Under the pieces are notes generated by a model, which worked only from the letters and a program-made list of their open reading frames with translations, searched no databases and had not been told where the DNA came from. The position numbers and the translations under genes were made by a program. DNA of 64,000 nucleotides from Pigmentiphaga litoralis (GTDB lineage Bacteria; Pseudomonadota; Gammaproteobacteria; Burkholderiales; Burkholderiaceae_B), in the NCBI RefSeq assembly GCF_013408655.1, contig NZ_JACCBP010000001.1, forward strand, positions 248,001 through 312,000, in the 5' to 3' direction. Every line of letters begins with the position of its first letter. The stretch's first letter is position 1. Below are positions 18,375 through 25,825 of this stretch, in pieces.

Positions 18375-19169
18375 TCAGGTCGAACGGACGTGGCCGATCT
18401 GGGTCCGCAGTTCAAGAACGATGCGGTTGAATTCGTCGGTGTAGGTGGTCTCGAGTTCGCGCGGGCGCGGCAGCTCGACTTCGCGGCGCGACAGGATTCG
18501 GCCCGGACGCTTGCTCATCACATAGACGGTGTCGGCAAGGAACACGGCTTCGCGCAGGTCATGCGTCACCAGGATCACGTTGAACCGCTGTTCGGTCCAC
18601 AGGTCGCGCAGCACGCACCACAGCTCTTCGCGAGTGAAGGCGTCCAGCGCGCCGAAGGGCTCGTCCAGCAACAGCATTTTGGGTTCATGGATCAGCGCGC
18701 GGCACAGCGAGGCGCGCTGCTGCATGCCGCCTGACAGTTCCCACGGAAACTTGTCTTCATAACCGGACAATCCCACGGTCGCTAGCAGCTTGCTGGCGCG
18801 GGCCATGTGTTCGTCCCGCTTGGCACGGAAGGTGGAACGATACGGCTCGACGATCTCGAGCGGCAGCAGGATGTTGTCGATGGTCGTGCGCCAGGGCAGC
18901 AGCGTTGGCGCCTGGAAGGCCATGCCGGCAATCTTGAGCGGGCCGGTCACGGGCTGGCCTTCGACCTTCACCGAGCCGCGCGTGGCCATCTTCAGGCCGG
19001 TCGTCAGCTTCATGAACGTGGACTTGCCACAGCCCGACGGGCCGACGATGGCGACGAATTCGCCCTGCGTGATGGACAGCGTCACGTCCTCGACGGCATA
19101 TTCGCCGGCGCGCGCCAACGCGTCGGTATAGGCCAGCGAAACGTGCTGGAAATCGACAAAAGGAGTCAT
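18375..19169 (-). CDS. ABC transporter ATP-binding protein (SsuB/TauB family)
   Basis: 264-residue ATPase: Walker A GPSGCGKST, Q-loop MAFQAPTLLPW, signature LSGGMQQRASL, Walker B MLLLDEPFGALD and switch His in VTHDLREAV. It energises the importer formed with the permease downstream and the binding protein upstream. A hairpin lies in the 62-base gap between the binding-protein gene and this one, which may lower expression of the membrane components relative to the binding protein. Confidence 0.92.
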   Translation of the reverse strand: MTPFVDFQHVSLAYTDALARAGEYAVEDVTLSITQGEFVAIVGPSGCGKSTFMKLTTGLKMATRGSVKVEGQPVTGPLKIAGMAFQAPTLLPWRTTIDNILLPLEIVEPYRSTFRAKRDEHMARASKLLATVGLSGYEDKFPWELSGGMQQRASLCRALIHEPKMLLLDEPFGALDAFTREELWCVLRDLWTEQRFNVILVTHDLREAVFLADTVYVMSKRPGRILSRREVELPRPRELETTYTDEFNRIVLELRTQIGHVRST

Positions 19170-19188
19170 GGAAAGCTACGCAAAAGGT

Positions 19189-19209
19189 GCCCCGCCATGA
19201 TGGCGGGGC
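19189..19209 (-). terminator. Intercistronic hairpin, possible partial terminator
   Basis: GCCCCGCC / GGCGGGGC eight-base perfect stem around ATGAT, followed on the minus strand by ACCTTTTG. It lies between the binding-protein stop and the ATPase start. Such hairpins often attenuate or stabilise ABC transporter messages. Confidence 0.6.
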
Positions 19210-19231
19210 GGACGGCGAAGGGGTGAGACGC

Positions 19232-20293
19232 TCAGTTCTTGGCGCGCAGCACGCCAGCGGTCAGGTCCTTGGCGGGCAGGAAGGAACGGTCGAACGCCAG
19301 GTCGGGGTTGACCGGCGTCTTGGTGGCATAGGTGCTCGCCACTTGCGACGCCATCAGGGCCATGCGGCCCGGGTTGATGTCGCCGAAGCCTTCGGCGCGC
19401 GCGTCCGGCGTGTCGATCGCGGTCTGGATCGCCAGGCGCAGGCGCTTCAGTTCCAGCGGCTCGTCGATGATGCCGTCGCGCTCTTTCACGGACTTGATCG
19501 ACGCGGCCGGATCGGCGATCACGTCACGCGTGGCCTTGGTGATGGCGCGCAGGAAGCCCTTGACCGCTTCCGGGTTGTTCTTGGCGAATGCGCGGTCGGC
19601 AATGATGGCGTTGCCGTACAGCTTCACGCCGTATTCCGGGAACAGCATGATGTTGATGTCGCTGTCCTTCACGCCGCGGGCGTTCAGGTTCAGCAGCGAC
19701 GTGAAGTAGAAGCCGGTGATGGCATCCACGTCGCCGCGCGCCAGCATCGTTTCACGCAGGGCCGGTTCCATGCTGACCCAGTTCACCTTCTTGTCGTCGA
19801 TCTTGTTGGCCTGCGCAAAGATCGGGAACGACCGGCGGCCACCGTCGAACGACGGTGCGCCGATCTTCTTGCCTTCCAGATCCTTGGGGGTTTTGATGGC
19901 GGCTTTCTTGAGCGAGAACACGGCGGCCGGCGTGTTGTTGTAGACCATCATCACGCCCGTCGGCTGGTTTGGCGCGGTGGGGTTGTTGCCCTGGAATTCC
20001 ATCAGCGCGGCCAGGTCGGCAAAGCCCATTTCATAGGCGCCCGACGCCACGCGGTTGACCGCGCCGCCCGAACCGTTGCCCGCGTCGATCGTGACGTCGA
20101 GCTTTTCCTGCTTGAAGTAACCCTTCTTGGCAGCCACCAGGAAGATGGCGCTGGGGCCTTCGAAACGCCAGTCGAGCTGGAAGCGGATCTTGGTGTCCTG
20201 CGCCGCGGCGGGCGCCGCCCACGCGCCGGCCATCGCGACGACCAGGCTGGCGAGCACGGCGCGGCGGCCCTGGGTGCGGGAGAATTGCTTCAT
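19232..20293 (-). CDS. ABC transporter substrate-binding protein (NMT1/THI5-like)
   Basis: 353-residue periplasmic binding protein with a clear signal peptide (RRAVLASLVVAMAGAWAAPAAAQ). The fold is the NMT1/THI5-like one: KIRFQLDWRFEGPSAIFLVAAKKGYFKQEKLDV, then GGAVNRVASGAYEMGFADLAALM. Family members carry hydroxymethylpyrimidine, sulfonates, nitrate or purine-like compounds. Set among urate/allantoin genes, a purine or ureide ligand is likely here, but this is inference from neighbourhood. It is the first gene of the importer operon. Confidence 0.88.
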   Translation of the reverse strand: MKQFSRTQGRRAVLASLVVAMAGAWAAPAAAQDTKIRFQLDWRFEGPSAIFLVAAKKGYFKQEKLDVTIDAGNGSGGAVNRVASGAYEMGFADLAALMEFQGNNPTAPNQPTGVMMVYNNTPAAVFSLKKAAIKTPKDLEGKKIGAPSFDGGRRSFPIFAQANKIDDKKVNWVSMEPALRETMLARGDVDAITGFYFTSLLNLNARGVKDSDINIMLFPEYGVKLYGNAIIADRAFAKNNPEAVKGFLRAITKATRDVIADPAASIKSVKERDGIIDEPLELKRLRLAIQTAIDTPDARAEGFGDINPGRMALMASQVASTYATKTPVNPDLAFDRSFLPAKDLTAGVLRAKN

Positions 20294-20430
20294 GGTGGTC
20301 GTTCCTCAAGTCGCGCCGGCTGGACACTGCCGCCGGCTGTCAGGTTTTCTGAATGGGTTGTCACCCTCGGGCGCCCCGGGACGGATCCCCGTCCTGGTGC
20401 ATCGCAGTCACCAGGCTGGTGCCAGAGAGT
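20294..20430 (-). promoter_or_regulatory. Structured 5' leader of the NMT1-type importer; xanthine riboswitch candidate
   Basis: The leader can form several hairpins: GCCGGC 20,315-20,320 with 20,332-20,337; GGGT/ACCC 20,355-20,366; GGACGG/CCGTCC 20,379-20,394; and CCTGGTG 20,393-20,399 with CACCAGG 20,409-20,415. Established knowledge: the NMT1 RNA motif, found upstream of genes for NMT1-domain binding proteins and purine-oxidation enzymes, is a xanthine/urate riboswitch. Gene context fits that exactly, but I could not verify the conserved core by eye. Confidence 0.35.
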
Positions 20431-20546
20431 ATTGCAAGGTGTTAAAAGCAGGAACCGTGCCCATCCGTGTCCGAGGCCCGGCGCACCACCTTCGCCCATG
20501 CGCCGGGTGCGGTATCGTTGCGGCTCAGCCTTCCAGGATCCCGACC

Positions 20547-21308
20547 ATGTGCCAGCTTCTCGGCATGAACTGCAATACCCCGACCGACATCGTCTTCAGC
20601 TTTACCGGCTTTGCGTACCGGGCCGGCCGCACGGGCGAACATATCGATGGCTGGGGCATCGCGTTCTTCGAAGGACGCGCCGTGCGCCACTTCGTGGATC
20701 ACCAGGCTGCCCTGGTCTCGCCGATTGCCGACCTGATCCGGCGCTACCCGATCAAATCGACCAACGTCATTGCCCACATCCGCAAGGCCACGGTCGGCTC
20801 GGTCATCCTCGAGAACTGCCATCCCTTCATCCGCGAGATGTGGGGCCGCTATTGGGTCTTCGCCCACAACGGCGACCTGAAGGCCTACGAGCCCGTGCTG
20901 GACGGCCCGTACCAGCCCGTCGGCTCCACCGACAGCGAACGGGCCTTCTGCTGGATCCTGCAGTCCTTGCGGGCCCGCTTTGCCGAGCGGCCGTCGCGCG
21001 ACGTGCTTGCCGAGGCGCTGCGGGGCCTGTGCGCCGACATTGCCACGCACGGCACCTTCAACATGATGTTGTCGGATGGCACCGAGCTGTATGCCCACTG
21101 CTCGACGCGCCTGCATTACCTGGTGCGGCAGCATCCGTTCGCCACGGCCAGCCTGTCCGACGACGAGGTCACGGTGAACTTTGCCGAGGTCACGACGCCC
21201 GATGACCGGGTGGCCGTCATCGTGACGGAGCCCCTGACCGCGAACGAAACCTGGCTGCCGTTCGCACCGGGCGAATTGAAGGTATTTGTGGACGGCGCAC
21301 CAGTTTGA
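20547..21308 (+). CDS. Class II glutamine amidotransferase (YafJ-like)
   Basis: 253-residue Ntn-hydrolase with the catalytic Cys as residue 2 after Met removal (MCQLLGMNC). Further glutaminase-pocket motifs are HIDGWGIAFF, NVIAHIRKATVG, NCHPF and the FAHNGDLK loop. There is no attached synthetase domain, so it belongs to the stand-alone YafJ/DUG3-like group, whose substrate is mostly unknown. It is transcribed divergently from the importer. Its next neighbour is the convergent allantoate amidohydrolase fusion 36 bases away. A role in purine or glutamyl compound metabolism is only suggested by context. Confidence 0.88.
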   Translation: MCQLLGMNCNTPTDIVFSFTGFAYRAGRTGEHIDGWGIAFFEGRAVRHFVDHQAALVSPIADLIRRYPIKSTNVIAHIRKATVGSVILENCHPFIREMWGRYWVFAHNGDLKAYEPVLDGPYQPVGSTDSERAFCWILQSLRARFAERPSRDVLAEALRGLCADIATHGTFNMMLSDGTELYAHCSTRLHYLVRQHPFATASLSDDEVTVNFAEVTTPDDRVAVIVTEPLTANETWLPFAPGELKVFVDGAPV

Positions 21309-21344
21309 TGCGCCAGCCGGCGCTGGCGCATCGTTATGGTGCGT

Positions 21345-23177
21345 TCACGCGTCGGTGGCCAGCCGTTCCAGGAAATCCAGGGTCAGGTCCGCGGCCAGCT
21401 GTGCGTCGTCGGCCGTCATGATTTCCAGCGGGTTGTGGCTGATCCCGCCATTGCCGCAGCGCGTGAACAGCATGGTGATGGGCGCCACGTCGGCCAGCTT
21501 CATGGCGTCGTGTCCGGCGCCCGAGGGGAGGGCATGGGCGGGCAGGCCCCGCGCGGCAATCGCGTCCGACCAATACGCCATTTCGTGCGGCGCGCAGGGG
21601 GCGGCGGCGGCGCGCATCAATTCTTCGGTCACCACGGTGATCTGGCGGCGCGCGCAGATCGCCGCGATCTCGGTTTCCAGATCGGCCACGGCCGCGTCCC
21701 GCACGGCGTTGTCGGCCGCGCGGATATCCAGCGACACCGTGCACGCGCCCGGAATCACGTTGACCGACCCGTTCGGCACGGTCAGCACGCCCACCGTGCC
21801 GACCAGCGACGGCGTGCTGCCGCAGCGCCTTTCCACCGCCAGCACGATCTCGGCCGCCGCGGCTGCCGCATCCCGCCGCATGTTCATGGGCGTGGTGCCG
21901 GCGTGGCTGGCCACGCCGCGCAGCGTCAGCATCCGCCGCACGCTGCCCGCAATCGACGTCACCACGCCAACCGGCAGATTGCGTTCGAACAGCACGGGCC
22001 CCTGTTCGATGTGCACCTCGAAATAATGCTTGAGCCGCGCCACGTCCACCGCGGCGGCGTCAATGGCTTCGGGGTCCAGGCCCGCGGCCCGCAGCGCGTC
22101 GCGCATCGCGATGCCTTGTGCATCGACCGCGTCCAGCACGGCCGGATCGAAGCGGCCGACATAGGCTGACGATCCCAGGAAGGTGCTGCCGTAGCGCACG
22201 CCTTCTTCTTCGGCAAACGCCACCACGTCCAGGTCGTAGGGCAGGCGGCGGCCGGCGCGGTGCAGGTGTTCGACCAGCACGATGGGCAGCAGCACGCCCA
22301 GCCGGCCGTCGTACTTGCCGCCATTGCGCACGGTGTCGTAATGGCTGCCGGTGGACACCAGCGCGGGCGCGTCCACGGCCGGATCGGCGCGGTAGCGCCC
22401 CACCACATTGCCGATGGCGTCGTGGCGCACGCTGTCGAATCCGGCGGCCTGCATCCAGGCGGCGATCTGCGCCGCCGCCGCGCGGTGCGCCGGCGTCAGG
22501 TAGGTGCAGGTCAGGTCGTCCGGCGAATCCGAATGGCTGGCCAGGGTCTCGGCCCACTGCATGATCTGCTCGCCAAAGGCACGCGGCTGCGGCAGGCGGT
22601 CGGCCAGGCGGATCTCGGCGATGCGGTCGATCTGGCGCAGCGCCTCATTGAATTCCTGATCGGGCGCATGCCGCAGCCGCCGTTGCCAGGCCGCGATGAT
22701 CTGCGTGCGTGTCAGTCCCGCGCCGGTCGGACCGCGCACCGCGATGATGAAGGGAAAACCGAACCGTGCACGGTAATCGGCGTTCAAGGCTTGCAGCGTG
22801 GCGAACTCTTCGGGCGAGCAGGCATTGAGTCCGGCCCGCGCCTGTTCGCCGGCCGAGTCGGCGGTGAGTTCGCCCGCGATGGCGGCACGCCCGGCCAGTT
22901 CCGGGTGCGCGCGGATCAGGGCCAGCTGTTCTTCGCGGGTCGCCTCGCGCACCGCAGTGGCCATGGCGAACTTCAGCGCGGCGGCGGACCGGAACGGCCG
23001 CCGGGCAGCGGCGCGTTCCATCACCCACGGGCTGTGTTCGTACAGGCCGTCCAGGCGCTGCGTGAAGTCGCCGATGCTGGCCGCGTTCAGCACGTCCAGG
23101 GTCAGCGGCGCCGGGGCCGCGATGGATGCGGATGCGGGTGAGGCGGTCGAGGGGGTCGGGGCAGAAGGCGTGGTCAT
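21345..23177 (-). CDS. Bifunctional OHCU decarboxylase - allantoate amidohydrolase
   Basis: 610-residue fusion of two ureide-pathway enzymes. Residues about 35-190 are an OHCU decarboxylase domain (TLDVLNAASIGDFTQRL, catalytic-type His in YEHSPWVMERAA, AHPELAGRAA, FPFIIAVRGPT) that converts OHCU to S-allantoin. Residues about 200-610 are an M20-family allantoate amidohydrolase, with metal-site motifs STGSHYDTV and GGKYDGRLGV, FAEEEGVRYG, HIEQGPVL, SHAGTTPMNMRRDA and SGAGHDAM. A Ser/Pro/Ala-rich N-terminus precedes them. The ATG at 23,177 overlaps the puuE stop by one base (TGATG), so the two are translationally coupled. PuuE supplies allantoate from the product of the first domain, so the operon covers three successive steps. 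Confidence 0.92.
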   Translation of the reverse strand: MTTPSAPTPSTASPASASIAAPAPLTLDVLNAASIGDFTQRLDGLYEHSPWVMERAAARRPFRSAAALKFAMATAVREATREEQLALIRAHPELAGRAAIAGELTADSAGEQARAGLNACSPEEFATLQALNADYRARFGFPFIIAVRGPTGAGLTRTQIIAAWQRRLRHAPDQEFNEALRQIDRIAEIRLADRLPQPRAFGEQIMQWAETLASHSDSPDDLTCTYLTPAHRAAAAQIAAWMQAAGFDSVRHDAIGNVVGRYRADPAVDAPALVSTGSHYDTVRNGGKYDGRLGVLLPIVLVEHLHRAGRRLPYDLDVVAFAEEEGVRYGSTFLGSSAYVGRFDPAVLDAVDAQGIAMRDALRAAGLDPEAIDAAAVDVARLKHYFEVHIEQGPVLFERNLPVGVVTSIAGSVRRMLTLRGVASHAGTTPMNMRRDAAAAAAEIVLAVERRCGSTPSLVGTVGVLTVPNGSVNVIPGACTVSLDIRAADNAVRDAAVADLETEIAAICARRQITVVTEELMRAAAAPCAPHEMAYWSDAIAARGLPAHALPSGAGHDAMKLADVAPITMLFTRCGNGGISHNPLEIMTADDAQLAADLTLDFLERLATDA

Positions 23178-24109
23178 CACAGGGCGGTAGAAGGGTAGGG
23201 GTGGTGCTGCTGCCAGTGGCGCGCGATGTCGATGCGGCGGCACACCCACACGTCGGGGTGCTTTTCCAGATGGTCCAGGAAACGCTGCAGGCCGCGGAAG
23301 CGCCCCGGGCGGCCCAGCAGGCGGCAGTGCATGCCGATCGACAGCATGCGCGGCGACTCGGCGCCTTCTTCGTACAGCACGTCAAAGCTGTCACGCAGGT
23401 AATCGAAAAAATGGTCGCCGGTATTGAAGCCCTGCGGCGTGGCAAACCGCATGTCGTTGGTGTCCAGCGTGTACGGCACCACCAGGTGCGGCACTGTGCC
23501 GCCCTGCGCGGCTTCCACCTGGGTCCAGAACGGCAGATCGTCCCCGTAGTAATCGCTGTCGTACACATAGCCGCCATGTTCCACCACCAGCTTGCGCGTG
23601 TTGGGACTGTCGCGGCCGGTGTACCAGCCCAGCGGCCACTGGCCCCCGGTCAAGCGGCGAACGATCTCGGTGCCGATGCGCATATGTTCGCGTTCGGTGG
23701 CTTCGTCCATGCCCTGGTAATGGATCCACCGCCAGCCGTGGCACGCGATCTCGTGCCCCAGGTCCACGAAAGCCTGGGTGACTTCCGGGTGGCGTTCCAG
23801 CGCCATGGCCGCACCGAACACGGTCAGGGGCAGGCCGCGCTTTTCAAATTCTTTCAGGATGCGCCAGACGCCCACGCGCGAGCCGTATTCGTAGATCGAC
23901 TCCATGCTCATGTGACGGTCGGGGTAGGCCGCCGCGCCGACGATTTCCGACAGGAACTGTTCCGACGCCGGATCGCCATGCAGCACCGAATTTTCGGCGC
24001 CTTCTTCATAGTTCAGGACGAACTGCACGGCAACGCGTGCGCCACCGGGCCAACGGGCGTCGGGGGGAGTGCGGCCGTAGCCGACGAGATCGCGGGGATA
24101 GGAAGTCAT
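23177..24109 (-). CDS. puuE: Allantoinase PuuE (polysaccharide-deacetylase fold)
   Basis: 310 residues, the usual length. It opens allantoin to allantoate without the classical amidohydrolase fold. Characteristic segments: MTSYPRDLVGYGRTPPDARWPGGARVAVQ (shown in part), YEYGSRVGVWRIL, HEIACHGWRWI, GWYTGRDSPNTRKLV and YDSDYYGDDLPFW. It is first in a two-gene unit with the OHCU decarboxylase-allantoate amidohydrolase fusion, with stop and start overlapping. It diverges from uraH across a 122-base intergenic region. Confidence 0.94.
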   Translation of the reverse strand: MTSYPRDLVGYGRTPPDARWPGGARVAVQFVLNYEEGAENSVLHGDPASEQFLSEIVGAAAYPDRHMSMESIYEYGSRVGVWRILKEFEKRGLPLTVFGAAMALERHPEVTQAFVDLGHEIACHGWRWIHYQGMDEATEREHMRIGTEIVRRLTGGQWPLGWYTGRDSPNTRKLVVEHGGYVYDSDYYGDDLPFWTQVEAAQGGTVPHLVVPYTLDTNDMRFATPQGFNTGDHFFDYLRDSFDVLYEEGAESPRMLSIGMHCRLLGRPGRFRGLQRFLDHLEKHPDVWVCRRIDIARHWQQHHPYPSTAL

Positions 24110-24231
24110 GGACGAAGGTGGGTGCTGAGCGACCTGAAACTATATACACTTTTTGCCTGGCGCCGAACCGCCTTTGGCTTGGTCGCACCCACCCCGTCGC
24201 GTCCACTTCGTTGTATCCACTCAGGAATCCC
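24110..24231. promoter_or_regulatory. Divergent promoter region puuE / uraH
   Basis: 122 bases between two divergent purine-pathway genes. An AT-rich core AACTATATACACTTTTTG (24,137-24,154) contains overlapping -10-like elements usable in both directions (TATATA). No clear inverted repeat was seen. One regulator could serve both units. Confidence 0.45.
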
Positions 24232-24597
24232 ATGGGCAAATTGACCACACACGTTCTCGACACCGCGCACGGCTGCCCCGCCGCCGGGCTGGCCATCTAT
24301 CTGTATCGCCTGACTGACGCTGCCGACCCCGCGTCGGCCGTGCTGGTGAAGCGGGTCGTGACCAATGACGATGGGCGGGTCGACGGCCCCCTGCTGGAAG
24401 GCCCGGACTTCGTCGTGGCGGCCTACCGCCTGGTATTTGCTGCCGGTGCCTATTTCGCCGCGCGCGGCATCGACCTGCCCGAACCGCGGTTTGTGGATCG
24501 TGTGGCGCTGAACTTCGGCATTGCCGACGCCAGCCAGCATTTCCACGTGCCGCTGCTGGTCAGCCCGTGGAGCTGGAGCACGTATCGCGGCAGTTGA
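24232..24597 (+). CDS. uraH: 5-hydroxyisourate hydrolase (transthyretin-like)
   Basis: 121 residues, matching the bacterial transthyretin-related family. It converts 5-hydroxyisourate, the product of uricase, into OHCU. Motifs: N-terminal THVLDTAHGCPAAG with the active-site His, the inner VTNDDGRVDGPLL segment, FHVPLLVSPWSWSTYRGS with the signature C-terminal YRGS. No signal peptide, so cytoplasmic. It diverges from puuE, whose operon performs the next steps. Confidence 0.95.
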   Translation: MGKLTTHVLDTAHGCPAAGLAIYLYRLTDAADPASAVLVKRVVTNDDGRVDGPLLEGPDFVVAAYRLVFAAGAYFAARGIDLPEPRFVDRVALNFGIADASQHFHVPLLVSPWSWSTYRGS

Positions 24598-24678
24598 CGT
24601 CCCGGTATCGAGCCCGACCCGGGGGCGCATGCGTGCAGCGCACGGGCCCCCGCATGCAGCGCGCGGGTGCACACCCGT

Positions 24679-25656
24679 TCAGCCCGACGGTCCCCGCTGC
24701 AGACTCACCGCGGGCCCGATACACGCCACGATCTGTTCCCGCAGCCAGCGCACCGGCGCTTCCCGCCGTGCTCGCGCATGCCACAGCAGGCAGTACTGCA
24801 ACGGGGGCAGGGCGATCGGCAAGGGCAACACCTTGACGGGCAAGGTGCTTGCAAAGAACTGCGTGAAGCGCTGACCCGTCGTCAACAGCAGATCGGTCTG
24901 CGTCAGCACATACGGAATCACGCTGAACACTGGAAACTCCAGGGCAATGCGACGGGTATGACCCGCGCGCGCAAGCAGCGTATCCACGGTGCTGCGCAGC
25001 CCCGGCCGCATGGCCGTGGGTGCCGCGTGCTGCGCCTGGAAGTAGGCGGCGGCCGTCAGCGGCCGGTCCGCCAGCGGGTGGTGGCTGCCCAGCATCACCA
25101 CCAGTTCATCGTCCATGATCGGCAAGCGGTGCAACTGCGCCGGCGGGTCGGGCCAGTTGGCGATCACCAGGTCCAGCCGGCCATCCGCCAGTTTTTCCGC
25201 GTAGTCCTGGTCGTCGGTCAGCGGATGTACGGTCAATCGGACATCAGGCGCGAGCTGGCGCAGGCGTCCCGCCAGGCGCGGCAGCAGCATCGGGTCCAGA
25301 TAATCCGGCGCGGCCAAGTGCAATTCGCCTTCGGCGCGCTGCGGATCGAAGCGCGGCGGCGGGGCCAGGAAATGGTCGGCCTGCAGCAACAGTTCGCGCG
25401 CAGGCGCTTCCAGCGATAGCGCCGTAGCGGTAGGCACCACCCCGCCTGCGGCGCGCACGAACAGCGTGTCGCCGGTCAATTGCCGCAGCCTCGCCAGCCG
25501 CGCCGACAGCTGCGGTTGCCCGACCCCTAGCCGGATGGCGGCGCGGGATACGTGCAGGGTGTCGAGCAGCGTCAAAAAAGCCTGCACGTCGGCCAGGCTC
25601 AGGCGGGACAGATCGCTGCGGGGCGTGGTGGGGGAGGGATTGGAAGGCGTGGGCAT
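24679..25656 (-). CDS. LysR-family regulator, probable controller of xdhABC
   Basis: 325 residues. A Pro/Ser/Thr-rich lead of about 18 residues is followed by a winged helix (LSLADVQAFLTLLDTLHVSR, AAIRLGVGQPQLSARLARLR, LFVRAAGGVVPT) and a LysR substrate domain (GELHLAAPDYLDPMLLPRLAG). It is divergent from xdhA with a dyad between them, the classic LysR arrangement, so regulation of xanthine dehydrogenase is likely. The ligand may be a purine intermediate; this is inference. Confidence 0.88.
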   Translation of the reverse strand: MPTPSNPSPTTPRSDLSRLSLADVQAFLTLLDTLHVSRAAIRLGVGQPQLSARLARLRQLTGDTLFVRAAGGVVPTATALSLEAPARELLLQADHFLAPPPRFDPQRAEGELHLAAPDYLDPMLLPRLAGRLRQLAPDVRLTVHPLTDDQDYAEKLADGRLDLVIANWPDPPAQLHRLPIMDDELVVMLGSHHPLADRPLTAAAYFQAQHAAPTAMRPGLRSTVDTLLARAGHTRRIALEFPVFSVIPYVLTQTDLLLTTGQRFTQFFASTLPVKVLPLPIALPPLQYCLLWHARARREAPVRWLREQIVACIGPAVSLQRGPSG

Positions 25657-25696
25657 GGAGGGAGTTTTGTCGCTCGAACCGGTCTGTGCAATGGGG

Positions 25697-25716
25697 TCAT
25701 CATCGGACGGTGATGA
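25697..25716. promoter_or_regulatory. Dyad between lysR and xdhA, candidate LysR operator
   Basis: Inverted repeat TCATCA-N8-TGATGA lies 40 bases upstream of the lysR start and in the xdhA upstream region. Its size and divergent placement fit a LysR-type recognition site. The assignment is inference. Confidence 0.5.
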
Positions 25717-25825
25717 TGGTTATCACTGAAACAGGATGATAGCGCTGCGCTGGCAGCGTATGTTGTGGGACTGCACGTCCTTTTTCCAGCTTGCCGCCGA
25801 TTCTGGCGGACCTCCGGTGCCCGCC

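Noticed and set aside
20294..20430. TPP riboswitch for the NMT1/THI5-like importer
   Set aside because: The leader lacks the CUGAGA and other THI-box core sequences, so thiamine control is not supported; xanthine-type control remains only a hypothesis.
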